Below, in pieces: positions 40,708-48,666 of a stretch of 64,000 nucleotides of DNA. This DNA comes from Actinoplanes subtropicus (lineage in GTDB: Bacteria > Actinomycetota > Actinomycetes > Mycobacteriales > Micromonosporaceae), in assembly GCF_000721705.1 (NCBI RefSeq), contig NZ_JOJL01000008.1, positions 310,001 through 374,000 of the forward strand. The letters run 5' to 3'. Each line of letters opens with the position of its first letter. Within the stretch, counting starts at the first letter, position 1. The notes under the pieces are model-generated. The model was not told the DNA's origin. It worked only from the letters and a program-made list of their open reading frames with translations, and made no database searches. The position numbers were made by a program, and so were the translations under genes.

Positions 40708-43128
40708 GTGACGTCCTGGATGCGCCGACATGATCACAACATCTTCCTGAATACGGCGAATCTGCTGGTTTGCGGAGCGCTGGCGGGTGTTGTCGTGGCG
40801 GCCGGAATTTTTCCGGCCGCCGCCATGTCCGGGCTGGCGGCCAAGGCCGGCGGCGAGACGTTCGCGAATCTGCCGAGCGAGCTGAAGGCGTTCAGCTCGC
40901 CGCAGATCAGCCGGATCTACGCGTCCGACAACAAGACGCAGATCTCCCAGTTCTACGACGAGTTCCGCAGCGACGTACCGCTCAAGGACATCTCGCCGCA
41001 CATGCGGGACGCCATTGTCGCCGCCGAGGACAGGGAGTTCTACCACCACCGCGGCGTCGACTTCAAAGGCGTCGCGCGCGCCCTGGTGAACAACAACAAG
41101 GGCAAGGCCAAGCAGGGCGCCTCGACCATCACCATGCAGTGGGTACGGATGTCGCTGGCGTACTCGGCGACCAACCCGCAGGAGGTGGTCGACGCGACGG
41201 TGGACACGCCGAAGCGCAAAGTCGTCGAGATGAAGTACGCGCTGCAGGTGGAGAAGGAACTGACCAAGGACCAGATCCTCGAGCGCTACCTGAACATCGC
41301 GCCCTTCGGCAACCAGGCGTACGGCATCTTCGCGGCCAGCCAGGTTTACTTCAACAAGAAGCCGAAGGACCTCACGATCGGCCAGGCCGCCATGCTGGCC
41401 AGCATCGTGAAGGCGCCGACCAGCTACAACCCGGAGACCGCCCAGGGCAACAAGGAGCTGCTCGAGCGGCGCAACAACTACGTGATCCCGGGCATGGTCC
41501 AAGCCGGGATGATCACGCAGGCGGAGGCGGACAAGGCGTTCAAGGAGCCCATCCCCAAGCAGGTCAGGCCGGTCGCCAACGGCTGCGTGTCGGTGGCGAA
41601 GAACGCGTGGGGCTTCTTCTGCGACTATTTCTACCGCTGGTGGATGGGCCGGGAGGAATTCGGAGCCACCGCGTACGACCGGGAGCGTCGCCTGAAGAGC
41701 GGCGGCTACCGCATCGTCACCACGCTGGACGTGGACGCGCAGGCGGACGCCCGGGACGACATCTCGGCCGAGATCAAGGACACCAACCGGAACGCGCTGC
41801 TGATCGCCGCGGTCGAGCCCGGTGACGGCAAGGTGCGGGCGCTCGCCGCGAACCGGCATTACAAACTCGACGACAAGGCGCATCCGCAGAACTACCTCTC
41901 GTCCGATCCGGGCAAGGCGAGCCGGGGCATCCGGGGCACCTATCCGAACACCACGAATCCGCTGGTGACCGGGGGCGGCGACATCACCGGGTACCAGGCC
42001 GGGTCGGTGATGAAGATGTTCACGATGGTCGCCGCGTTGGAACACGGCTATCCCCTCGCGTACAGCATAAAAGCCGAGAAACAGTATAAATCCGGCTACA
42101 TCATTAGCAGTAGCAGCGATTCGGCCTGCCCGGGGACGCATTTCTGGTGCCCGGAGAATTCCGGCGGCGGCGAGGAGGGCGTCTACAACCTGTGGACCGG
42201 GTTCGGCAAGTCGATCAACACGTTCTTCGTGCCGCTCGAGGAGCGGGTCGGCGCCGAGAACGTCGTCGCGGTGGCCAAGCGGTTCGGCATCCAGTTCCGG
42301 GCGGCGAGCGACGCGAAGCTGGCCGAACCGGGCAACTCGCACCAGTGGGGCGCGTTCACCCTCGGCGTCTCGGCCACGACGCCGCTGGACATGGCGAACG
42401 CGTACGCGACGCTCGCCGGCGACGGCATGTACTGCGAGCCGACCCCGATCGAGCAGATCACCACCAAGGCCGGCGAGAAACTGGACGTCGGCAAGTCCCA
42501 CTGCACCCGCGCGACGAGCGCGAACGTGGCCCGCGCGGCGCTCGACGCGGCCCGCTGCCCGGTCGGTGACTCGTCCCAGCTGGGCTCCTGTCACGGCGCC
42601 ACCGCTCCCGACACCCGCGGCGTCGTGAAGCACCCGGTCTTCGGCAAGACCGGCACCACCGACCACGACAAGACCGCGGCGCTGATCGCCGGCACCACGT
42701 CGCTGGTCGTGGCCGGTTATCTGGTGAATCCGGACTATCAGGAGCATTCCGACCGGATGTCGCACCACATCGTGAACCCGGCGGTCTGGAACACGCTGGC
42801 CGACTTCATGCGGGGCAAACCCAAGGTCCAATTCAAAACGCCGGACAACAACAAGATTGCGTACGGGGATCAGCGCCGGATTCCGGATGTGGAGTGCGAC
42901 CCGATTCCCAGCGCGAAGAGCAGCATCGACGCGGCCGGCTTCGACGTCTCGGTCGGCCAGACCGTCGACTCGGCCTGCCCCGCGGGCACGGCGGCCGGCA
43001 CCAACCCGCCCAACCGGACGATCAAGGGCGGCCCGGTGGAGATCGAGGTCAGCAACGGCAAGGGCGCCGGAGGGCCGCCGGTCCCCGGCCAGGCCGGCAC
43101 CGCGACCCGGTCGCCACGACCTAGATAA
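40708..43128 (+). CDS. Bifunctional penicillin-binding protein (GT51 transglycosylase + transpeptidase, ~806 aa)
   Basis: A short cytoplasmic N-terminus and one membrane anchor (TANLLVCGALAGVVVAAGIF) are followed by a GT51 domain with EDREFYHHRGVDFKG (catalytic Glu) and QGASTITMQW. The transpeptidase shows SxxK in QAGSVMKMF, SxN in FGKSINTFF and KTG in VFGKTGTTDHDK. A C-terminal PASTA-like stretch (DAAGFDVSVGQTVDSACPAG) and a Gly/Pro tail follow. It polymerises and crosslinks peptidoglycan outside the membrane. I chose GTG at 40708, just before MRRHDHNIF; an in-frame TTG at 40672 and ATG at 40720 are alternatives. Confidence 0.93.
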   Translation: MTSWMRRHDHNIFLNTANLLVCGALAGVVVAAGIFPAAAMSGLAAKAGGETFANLPSELKAFSSPQISRIYASDNKTQISQFYDEFRSDVPLKDISPHMRDAIVAAEDREFYHHRGVDFKGVARALVNNNKGKAKQGASTITMQWVRMSLAYSATNPQEVVDATVDTPKRKVVEMKYALQVEKELTKDQILERYLNIAPFGNQAYGIFAASQVYFNKKPKDLTIGQAAMLASIVKAPTSYNPETAQGNKELLERRNNYVIPGMVQAGMITQAEADKAFKEPIPKQVRPVANGCVSVAKNAWGFFCDYFYRWWMGREEFGATAYDRERRLKSGGYRIVTTLDVDAQADARDDISAEIKDTNRNALLIAAVEPGDGKVRALAANRHYKLDDKAHPQNYLSSDPGKASRGIRGTYPNTTNPLVTGGGDITGYQAGSVMKMFTMVAALEHGYPLAYSIKAEKQYKSGYIISSSSDSACPGTHFWCPENSGGGEEGVYNLWTGFGKSINTFFVPLEERVGAENVVAVAKRFGIQFRAASDAKLAEPGNSHQWGAFTLGVSATTPLDMANAYATLAGDGMYCEPTPIEQITTKAGEKLDVGKSHCTRATSANVARAALDAARCPVGDSSQLGSCHGATAPDTRGVVKHPVFGKTGTTDHDKTAALIAGTTSLVVAGYLVNPDYQEHSDRMSHHIVNPAVWNTLADFMRGKPKVQFKTPDNNKIAYGDQRRIPDVECDPIPSAKSSIDAAGFDVSVGQTVDSACPAGTAAGTNPPNRTIKGGPVEIEVSNGKGAGGPPVPGQAGTATRSPRPR

Positions 43129-43237
43129 GTGTCTTCTCAGCCTGCTCACAGCCGCCGACCAAGCCAACCCGGGTAGGTACCCACTACCCTGGTAGGGCAG
43201 CACATGACGTGCTTCAACCTCAGGGAGGCTGGACACC

Positions 43238-44029
43238 GTGAAATCTTCGAACCCGGTACTGTCGCGGCTCGGCCAGGCCGCCGAGCGGCAGCGGACCGCC
43301 GGGTACGGATATGGCGAGCCGTACCCGACCACTCCGGGCTATGCGGCCCCGCCGGTCGCGCAGGCCATGTCGATCGACGACGTGGTCGTCAAGACCGTGA
43401 TCCTGCTCGGCCTCACCGGCATCTCCGCGGTCGCCGCGTGGAATCTCATTCCCGACGCCTACCTGGGCGCCGCGTGGATCGGCGCCGCGATCGTCGGCCT
43501 GGTCCTGGGCCTCGTCATCTCGTTCTCGCGGATGGCCAACCCGGCCCTGGTGGTGACGTATGCGGTCGTCGAGGGCGTCTTCGTCGGCATGGTCAGCAAA
43601 TTCTTCGAGTCGTTCTACCACGGCATCGTCCTGCAGGCCGTGGTCGCGACCTTCGGCGTCTTCCTGCTGATGGCGGTGCTCTACACCCAGCGGGTGATCC
43701 GCTCGTCCCCGCGCTTCCGCAAGATCATGATCGCCACGATCGGCGGCCTGTTCATGATCATGCTGCTCAACTTCGTGCTCGCCCTGTTCGGCGTGCACAC
43801 CGGCCTGCGCGACAACGGCGCGATCGGCATCATCTTCAGCCTGGTCTGCATCGTCGTCGCGTCGCTGAGCTTCGTGCTCGACTTCGACCAGATCGAGCAG
43901 GGCGTCCGCATGGGCCTGCCCCAGCGCTACTCCTGGACCTGCGCCTTCGGCATCCTGGTCGGCCTGATCTGGCTGTACCTCGAGATTCTCCGCCTCCTGA
44001 GCTACCTCCAGGGCGGCAGCCGAAACTAA
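43238..44029 (+). CDS. Bax inhibitor-1/YccA-family membrane protein (263 aa)
   Basis: GTG start (MKSSNPVLSRL) preceded by GGGAGG. A disordered N-terminus rich in Gly, Tyr and Pro (about 20-40) leads to seven hydrophobic helices (from VVVKTVILLGLTGISAVA to SWTCAFGILVGLIWLYLEIL). The conserved late motif DFDQIEQGV and VLDFD pattern belong to the YccA/TMBIM-related actinobacterial group. The family members act as ion or small-molecule channels in membranes; the substrate here is unknown. A strong hairpin follows 30 bp after the stop. Confidence 0.93.
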   Translation: MKSSNPVLSRLGQAAERQRTAGYGYGEPYPTTPGYAAPPVAQAMSIDDVVVKTVILLGLTGISAVAAWNLIPDAYLGAAWIGAAIVGLVLGLVISFSRMANPALVVTYAVVEGVFVGMVSKFFESFYHGIVLQAVVATFGVFLLMAVLYTQRVIRSSPRFRKIMIATIGGLFMIMLLNFVLALFGVHTGLRDNGAIGIIFSLVCIVVASLSFVLDFDQIEQGVRMGLPQRYSWTCAFGILVGLIWLYLEILRLLSYLQGGSRN

Positions 44030-44058
44030 CCGCCACCCGAACCCCAAGGCATCACCCA

Positions 44059-44098
44059 GGCGGCGCCCGGATCGTCCTCCCACGGTCCGGGCGCCGCC
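44059..44098 (+). terminator. Hairpin terminator after the Bax-inhibitor gene
   Basis: GGCGGCGCCCGGA / TCCGGGCGCCGCC is a perfect 13-bp stem with a 14-nt loop, 29 bp after the stop codon and just before the next small gene. Confidence 0.8.
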
Positions 44099-44122
44099 GC
44101 ATGCCCGGCTACGCTCGCTCCC

Positions 44123-44425
44123 GTGACCGACTTCGCCGCTGCGATCGACCGCCTGCTCAACCAGGTGCGGCACTGGGAGCAACCACGCTGGCGCAACGGC
44201 AAAGCGGACCAGGTCTACGCGCTGGTCCAGCACCTCGCCGACCTGGCGGCCGACGCCGAGTCCCGCCCCCACCGCCCGGTCCCCCGCGAGCCCGACGTCA
44301 TCCTCCCCGACCAACTCCGCGTCATGGCCGACGACCTCATCGCCGCCGCCCCCGCCGCAGCCGCCCCCAACGCAGTCCTAGCCGAGGCCGCCGAAGCAGT
44401 CGACCTCCTACGCAAAAACCTATAA
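44123..44425 (+). CDS. Small conserved-looking hypothetical protein (100 aa)
   Basis: GTG start giving MTDFAAAIDRLLNQVRHWEQ. The protein is helical and soluble with an acidic/Ala-rich second half (LRVMADDLIAAAPAAAAP, AEAAEAVDLLRKNL). Codon usage is like the neighbours. No domain is recognised. It follows the terminator of the Bax-inhibitor gene, so it probably has its own promoter. Downstream begins a repeat-filled 525-bp gap. Confidence 0.6.
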   Translation: MTDFAAAIDRLLNQVRHWEQPRWRNGKADQVYALVQHLADLAADAESRPHRPVPREPDVILPDQLRVMADDLIAAAPAAAAPNAVLAEAAEAVDLLRKNL

Positions 44426-44528
44426 AAACCGCCGAGCCCGGCCGCTCCAAGCAGACCGAACCCGGCGGAACCCCTACCCCGCCACTTCCGTGAACCCCTC
44501 ACCACAGAACGGCGATCGACTCCCGGGG

Positions 44529-44694
44529 CCCCGTGCCGTGTAACGGCCCGGCCCGCGGTCACTCCCGGGCCTCCCGGTGCCCCGTGCCGTGTAACGGCCC
44601 GCGGTCACTCCCGGGCCTCCCGGTGCCCCGTACCGTGTAACGGCCCGCGGTCACTTCCAGGCCTCCCGGGGTGCCCCGTATCACGTAACGGCCC
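44529..44694. repeat. Four ~46-51-bp tandem repeats
   Basis: The conserved core CCCCGTGCCGTGTAACGGCCC, or a variant with 1-4 changes, begins at 44529, 44580, 44626 and 44674. The spacers share CGCGGTCACTCCCGGGCCTC-like sequence. Copies 1 and 2 have identical cores; copy 4 is the most diverged (CCGTATCACGTAACG). Function unknown. Confidence 0.85.
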
Positions 44695-44795
44695 GCGATC
44701 GCCCCGCTGATGAGGAGACAGTCGATTTTCGAGACCGTGGGGTTTGCGGTCTCGAAAATCGGCTGGCTCCTCATCAGCCCCGAAGGGGCGATCGC
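44695..44795. repeat. Nested 101-bp palindromic element
   Basis: Three concentric stems are visible: GCGATCGCCCC (44695-44705) with GGGGCGATCGC (44785-44795); CTGATGAGGAG (44707-44717) with CTCCTCATCAG (44767-44777); and GATTTTCGAGACCG (44724-44737) with CGGTCTCGAAAATC (44747-44760) around a 9-nt loop. A CCCCGAAGGGG mini-hairpin sits inside the right arm. The central 14-bp arms are AT-richer than the surroundings. It resembles a REP/MITE-type mobile palindrome or a large RNA hairpin. Confidence 0.85.
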
Positions 44796-44862
44796 CCGCG
44801 GCGCCGAAGGCGACGCCAGCCAGCTCAGCCGCACGGGACGGCCAACTCAGTCAACTCAACTC

Positions 44863-44970
44863 AGCTCAACCGCTCGACCCAGCTCAACCGCTCGACCCAG
44901 CTCAACCGCTCGACCCAGCTCAACCGCTCGACCCAGCTCAACCGCTCGACTCAACTCAACCGCTCGACAA
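44863..44970. repeat. 18-bp minisatellite at the thiolase 3' end (six units)
   Basis: AGCTCAACCGCTCGACCC is repeated exactly at 44863, 44881, 44899 and 44917, then with small changes at 44935 and 44953. The last units run into the thiolase coding sequence: on the minus strand the gene ends with codons for VERLS and a TGA, and the repeat unit is a copy of that stretch. The array therefore appears to have expanded from the gene's end. Confidence 0.9.
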
Positions 44971-46195
44971 CCATCGCCATGCCCTGGCCGCCGCCGACGC
45001 ACATCGTCTCCAGGCCGATGGTCTTGTCCTGCCAGTCGAGGGAGTTCAGCAGCGTGCCGGTGATCCGGGCGCCGGTCATGCCGAACGGGTGGCCGACCGC
45101 GATCGCGCCGCCGTTCACGTTCAGCTTCTCGATCGGGATGCCCAGGTCCTGGTACGACGGGATGACCTGGGCCGCGAACGCCTCGTTGATCTCGACCAGG
45201 TCGACGTCGTCGATGGTCATGCCGGCCCGCTTCAGCGCCTGCTTCGACGCCTCGACCGGGCCGAGGCCCATGATCTCGGGGGAGAGGGCGGTCACGCCGG
45301 TCGACACGATCCGGGCCAGCGGGGTGATGCCCAGCTCGCGTGCCTTGGTGTCGGTCATGATGACCACCGCGGCCGCGCCGTCGTTCAGCGGGCAGCAGTT
45401 GCCGGCGGTGACCCGGCCGTCGGGGCGGAACACCGGCTTGAGCCCGGCCACGCCCTCGACCGTCACGCCCGGCCGGGGGCCGTCGTCCTTCGAGACCACC
45501 GTGCCGTCCGGCAGCGTCACGGGAGTGATCTCGCGCTCCCAGAAGCCGTCCGCGATCGCCTTCTCGGCGAGGTTCTGCGACCGTACGCCGAACTCGTCCA
45601 TCTCCTGGCGGGAGATGCCCTTGATCTGCGCCAGGTTTTCGGCGGTCTGTCCCATCGCGATGTAGATGTCCGGAACCTTGCCGTCCTCGCGCGGGTCGTG
45701 CCAGACCGTGCCGCCCTTGGCGGACGCGGCGGTGCGCGCCACCGCCTCGGCGAAGTACGGGTTCTGCCAGCTGCCGCCGACCAGGGCCGCAGCCTCCGGC
45801 GGGAGACCGTCCGAGCTGCCCCGGGCGTACCGGGAAACGGTTTCGACGCCGGCCGAGACGAAGATGTCGCCCTCGCCGGCCTTGATGGCGTGGAACGCCA
45901 TCCGGGAGGTCTGCAGCGAGGACGAGCAGTAGCGGGTGATGGTCGCGCCGGGCAGGCCGTCCAGCCCGAGCTTGGTGGCGACCACCCGGGCCATGTTGAA
46001 GCCCTGCTCGCCGCCGGGCAGGCCGCAGCCCAGGTAGAGGTCTTCGATGAGAGTGCGGTCGAGCTGGGGCACCTTGTTCAGCGCGGCATCGACGATGGTG
46101 GTGGCGAGATCGTCGGGGCGCAGGTCTTTGAGCGATCCCTTGACGGCCCGGCCGATCGGGGAGCGCGCGGTGGCGACGATGACAGCTTCCGGCAT
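44951..46195 (-). CDS. Acetyl-CoA C-acyltransferase (thiolase, 414 aa)
   Basis: The ATG for MPEAVIVATARSPIGRA is chosen since thiolases begin with this block. The nucleophilic Cys is in TRYCSSSLQT, the conserved NEAFA motif is present (LVEINEAFAAQ), the catalytic His is in VGHPFGMTGAR and the second Cys in ETMCVGGGQGMA. The enzyme cleaves 3-ketoacyl-CoA in fatty-acid oxidation, or condenses acetyl-CoA units. It is minus strand, next to two SGNH hydrolase genes, in an order resembling mycobacterial fadA3-Rv1075c near cbs. Its 3' end is merged with an 18-bp minisatellite. Confidence 0.95.
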   Translation of the reverse strand: MPEAVIVATARSPIGRAVKGSLKDLRPDDLATTIVDAALNKVPQLDRTLIEDLYLGCGLPGGEQGFNMARVVATKLGLDGLPGATITRYCSSSLQTSRMAFHAIKAGEGDIFVSAGVETVSRYARGSSDGLPPEAAALVGGSWQNPYFAEAVARTAASAKGGTVWHDPREDGKVPDIYIAMGQTAENLAQIKGISRQEMDEFGVRSQNLAEKAIADGFWEREITPVTLPDGTVVSKDDGPRPGVTVEGVAGLKPVFRPDGRVTAGNCCPLNDGAAAVVIMTDTKARELGITPLARIVSTGVTALSPEIMGLGPVEASKQALKRAGMTIDDVDLVEINEAFAAQVIPSYQDLGIPIEKLNVNGGAIAVGHPFGMTGARITGTLLNSLDWQDKTIGLETMCVGGGQGMAMVVERLS

Positions 46196-46243
46196 GAGCA
46201 CCACGTTAACTGGTCAGTAACAACGTCTGCGAGTGCGGATTTG

Positions 46244-47032
46244 TCACACGCCGGACATGCTCGCCTTCGCGACCGCCGGATACAACGCGTGGGCCCACAC
46301 TCGATACCCATCGGCGGACGGGTGGAACCCGTCGTAACAGAACGTACCCGCATCGGCCCGGAAGACGGCGCCGGTTTCGCCGGCCAGGTCGACGACCGCG
46401 CCGCCGGCCGCCTCCACCGCCCGGGCCTGCGCTTTTGCCATCCGGCGGCCCAGCATGCCGGCCACCTGGCGCAGCGGCGGCGCGATCGCCCGCAGCGCGC
46501 CCAGGTCGGGACAGGTGCCGACGACCACGCGTACGCCCGACTCGCGCAACCGCCGCACGGCCTGGCCGAGCAGTTCGGCGGCCTCGTCGGGGCTGCGCAG
46601 GCTGGTCGCGTCGTGCGCGCCGATCAGTACGACGGCCACGTCCGGCCGGTCGCCGAGCAGCGCCCGGGCCACCTGGGTGGCCAGGTCGGCCGAGCGGGAC
46701 CCGGCCACGCCCACGCTGGACAGCAGCACGTGCCGCTCGCCGGTCTCCGCGCTACCCTCGGCGAGCAGCCGGGCCAGCTGGCCGCCGACCGTCTCGGAGA
46801 GCCACTCGACGCCCACGCCGATCGCGGCCGAGTCGCCCAGCAGGACCAGGCGCAGGGTCGGGGCGGAGAGCTTGCCCATCGACGTACGCAGGGCCAGGCC
46901 CATGGTCGGTTTCGCGTAGCGCCGGGCCTTGGCGGCGAGCACCTCGCCGGCGAGCAGGGCGACGCCGCCTACCGCTCCGGCGAACAGACCGGTGGCCGCC
47001 GCCCTGCCGATCCGTGCGTTCAGCCCCGCCAT
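46244..47032 (-). CDS. SGNH/GDSL-family hydrolase (262 aa)
   Basis: A hydrophobic N-terminal segment (AAATGLFAGAVGGVALLAGE) may anchor or export the protein. Block I is LVLLGDSAAIGVGVEW with the catalytic Ser, block II has SSVGVAGSRSADL, block III VVLIGAHDATSL (where GxND is usual; here HD), and block V YDGFHPSADGY with Asp and His. The catalytic set is complete, so an active esterase or lipase-like enzyme is expected; substrate unknown. It lies between the thiolase gene and a second SGNH gene, all minus strand. Confidence 0.9.
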   Translation of the reverse strand: MAGLNARIGRAAATGLFAGAVGGVALLAGEVLAAKARRYAKPTMGLALRTSMGKLSAPTLRLVLLGDSAAIGVGVEWLSETVGGQLARLLAEGSAETGERHVLLSSVGVAGSRSADLATQVARALLGDRPDVAVVLIGAHDATSLRSPDEAAELLGQAVRRLRESGVRVVVGTCPDLGALRAIAPPLRQVAGMLGRRMAKAQARAVEAAGGAVVDLAGETGAVFRADAGTFCYDGFHPSADGYRVWAHALYPAVAKASMSGV

Positions 47033-47065
47033 CTCTCGCCTCCCTGCCTCGGCCCCCGCGAATCG

Positions 47066-48214
47066 TTAATGATCCGCTGGGGTCCACCCTACGGCCCCAG
47101 CACCGGAGGGGCCCAGATTCTCCAAGCCGCCCCCGGAAGCGCCGTCCCCGGAAGCGCCGTCCCCGGAAGCGCCGCCCGCCAAGGTGCCGCCCTCCGGGGC
47201 GCCGGCCCCTGCACCAGCCGCCGGTGACAGGGCGGCCGCCTTCTGTCCGAACCAGTTGCGCGGCTCGCCGAACCACGGATGCCGCCGCAGCAGCACCCGC
47301 CGGCCGCCGGGCTTGGCCGGGCTCACCTCGGTGCCGGCCGCGCGGACCGCCTCCTGTGCCGCGTCCTCGAGGCTGCTCACGCCCACCCCGGCGGTCGGCC
47401 GGTCGTCCTCGCCGAGCGCGGCCAGCAGGGTGGGCAGCACCACCGAGGCGGCCCGGGCGTAGCCCTCCGCCGACGGGTGGAAGTGGTCCGAGCTGAACAT
47501 CCGCACCGGGTCGGCCTCGAACATCGGGCCCAGCAGGTTGCCCAGCGACACCGTACGCCCGCCGGCCGCCACCACCGCGACCGTTTGCGCGGCGGCCAGG
47601 TCGCGGCTCCACTTGCGGGCCAGCCAGCGCAGCGGCGGCTTGATCGGCTGGATCGCGCCGATGTCCGGGCAGGTGCCGACGACCACCCGGCAGCCGGTCG
47701 CGCGCAGCCGGCGCACCGCGTCGCCCAGGTAGCGGACCGCCTGGTCGCGGGCCGAGATGTGGGTGACGTCGTTGCCGCCGATGAGGATCACCGCGATGTC
47801 CGGCTCGTACTCGAGGGCGGCGTCCACCTGGTACGGCAATCCGGACGACATCGCGCCGACCACGGCCACCCGGTAGAGGCGGACCGGCCGGTTCAGCCGC
47901 CGGGAGACGCTGGTGGCCAGCAGCGCGCCGGGTGTCTCGCGGGGACGGTGCACGCCGTACCCGGCGGCCGAGGAGTCGCCGAGGATCACCATGGTGATCG
48001 GCTTACCGCCGAACTTCGCGCCGTACAGCCCGTCGCCGCGGGGCGGTGGTGCCTCGGCCAGCGGAATGATCCGCCGGGCGTCGGCCGCCTGCCGCAGCAG
48101 CACGCCGGCCGAACCGGCGGTCACCACGGCCAGCGCACCCGTCACCCCGCCGAGAACCTGGCCGGCGACCTTGATCCGCCGCCAGTCCTGTGCGGTGAAC
48201 TCGAAGCCGCTCAC
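47066..48214 (-). CDS. SGNH/GDSL-family hydrolase with C-terminal Gly/Ala-rich tail (382 aa)
   Basis: I start at the GTG preceded by GGGGAGGGGG, which encodes MSGFEFTAQDWRRIK. A hydrophobic helix (GQVLGGVTGALAVVTAGSAG) comes next. The SGNH blocks are MVILGDSSAAGYGV, VVGAMSSGLP, VILIGGNDVTHIS and SDHFHPSAEGY, all intact. The last 60 or so residues are low-complexity (SGDGASGDGASGGG). It is a paralogue of the neighbouring 262-aa hydrolase, with 33 bp between them, so the pair is likely co-transcribed toward the thiolase gene. Confidence 0.9.
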   Translation of the reverse strand: MSGFEFTAQDWRRIKVAGQVLGGVTGALAVVTAGSAGVLLRQAADARRIIPLAEAPPPRGDGLYGAKFGGKPITMVILGDSSAAGYGVHRPRETPGALLATSVSRRLNRPVRLYRVAVVGAMSSGLPYQVDAALEYEPDIAVILIGGNDVTHISARDQAVRYLGDAVRRLRATGCRVVVGTCPDIGAIQPIKPPLRWLARKWSRDLAAAQTVAVVAAGGRTVSLGNLLGPMFEADPVRMFSSDHFHPSAEGYARAASVVLPTLLAALGEDDRPTAGVGVSSLEDAAQEAVRAAGTEVSPAKPGGRRVLLRRHPWFGEPRNWFGQKAAALSPAAGAGAGAPEGGTLAGGASGDGASGDGASGGGLENLGPSGAGAVGWTPADH

Positions 48215-48315
48215 GGGTCCCCCTCCCCATCCGGGCTTGGATTTCGAGGCTAACTCGTTCCGGCGAGAGGCAATCATGGCGCGCTCAAGTCATGCTGGAG
48301 TGGCGGAGAGGGGAA

Positions 48316-48663
48316 ATGATGGCGAAAACGCTGAAACGAACGGCGGCGTTCACCGCGCTGGCCAGGGCACTCACTGCGGGCGTACGCGGTGGCCCGTCGC
48401 TGAGCAAGCGCATGGCGGCCCTGCCCCGCATGCTCAAAGCGACGGCAAAAGGACAGTACGACGGTGGTCTGCGGGTGGCGCTGATGGCCGGCGCCGCCGC
48501 GTACATCATCTCGCCGATCGACCTCATCCCGGAGGCGTTCCTGTTCGTCTTCGGCCTGGCCGACGACGCTGTGATGATCACCTGGCTGGCCGGCGCCGTG
48601 CTGGCCGAGACGGAGCGCTTCCTGGAGTGGGAGAAGCAGCGGGACCGGGTCGTCGTAATCTAG
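48316..48663 (+). CDS. DUF1232 (YkvA-like) small membrane protein (115 aa)
   Basis: Two adjacent ATGs follow GGAGAGGGGAA; either can serve. The protein has a basic N-terminus and the DUF1232 core AAAYIISPIDLIPEAFLFVF followed by GLADDAVMITWLAGAVLAET, which forms a helical hairpin in the membrane. The family's function is not established. The stop lies 3 bp before the GTG of cbs, so the two genes are probably one transcript. Confidence 0.92.
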   Translation: MMAKTLKRTAAFTALARALTAGVRGGPSLSKRMAALPRMLKATAKGQYDGGLRVALMAGAAAYIISPIDLIPEAFLFVFGLADDAVMITWLAGAVLAETERFLEWEKQRDRVVVI

Positions 48664-48666
48664 GGC

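Larger units (their letters stand above)
44426..44950. other. Repeat-rich intergenic region without a credible gene
   Basis: This 525-bp gap between a small plus-strand gene and the 3' end of the thiolase gene holds three structures: four ~48-bp tandem repeats, a 101-bp nested palindrome, and most of an 18-bp minisatellite. Open frames here are repeat artefacts. Nothing else is visible. Confidence 0.8.

Noticed and set aside
44710..45063. Open frame of 117 codons across the palindrome and minisatellite
   Set aside because: It is created by the palindrome and the in-phase 18-bp repeats and ends within the antisense of the thiolase gene; composition is repeat-derived.
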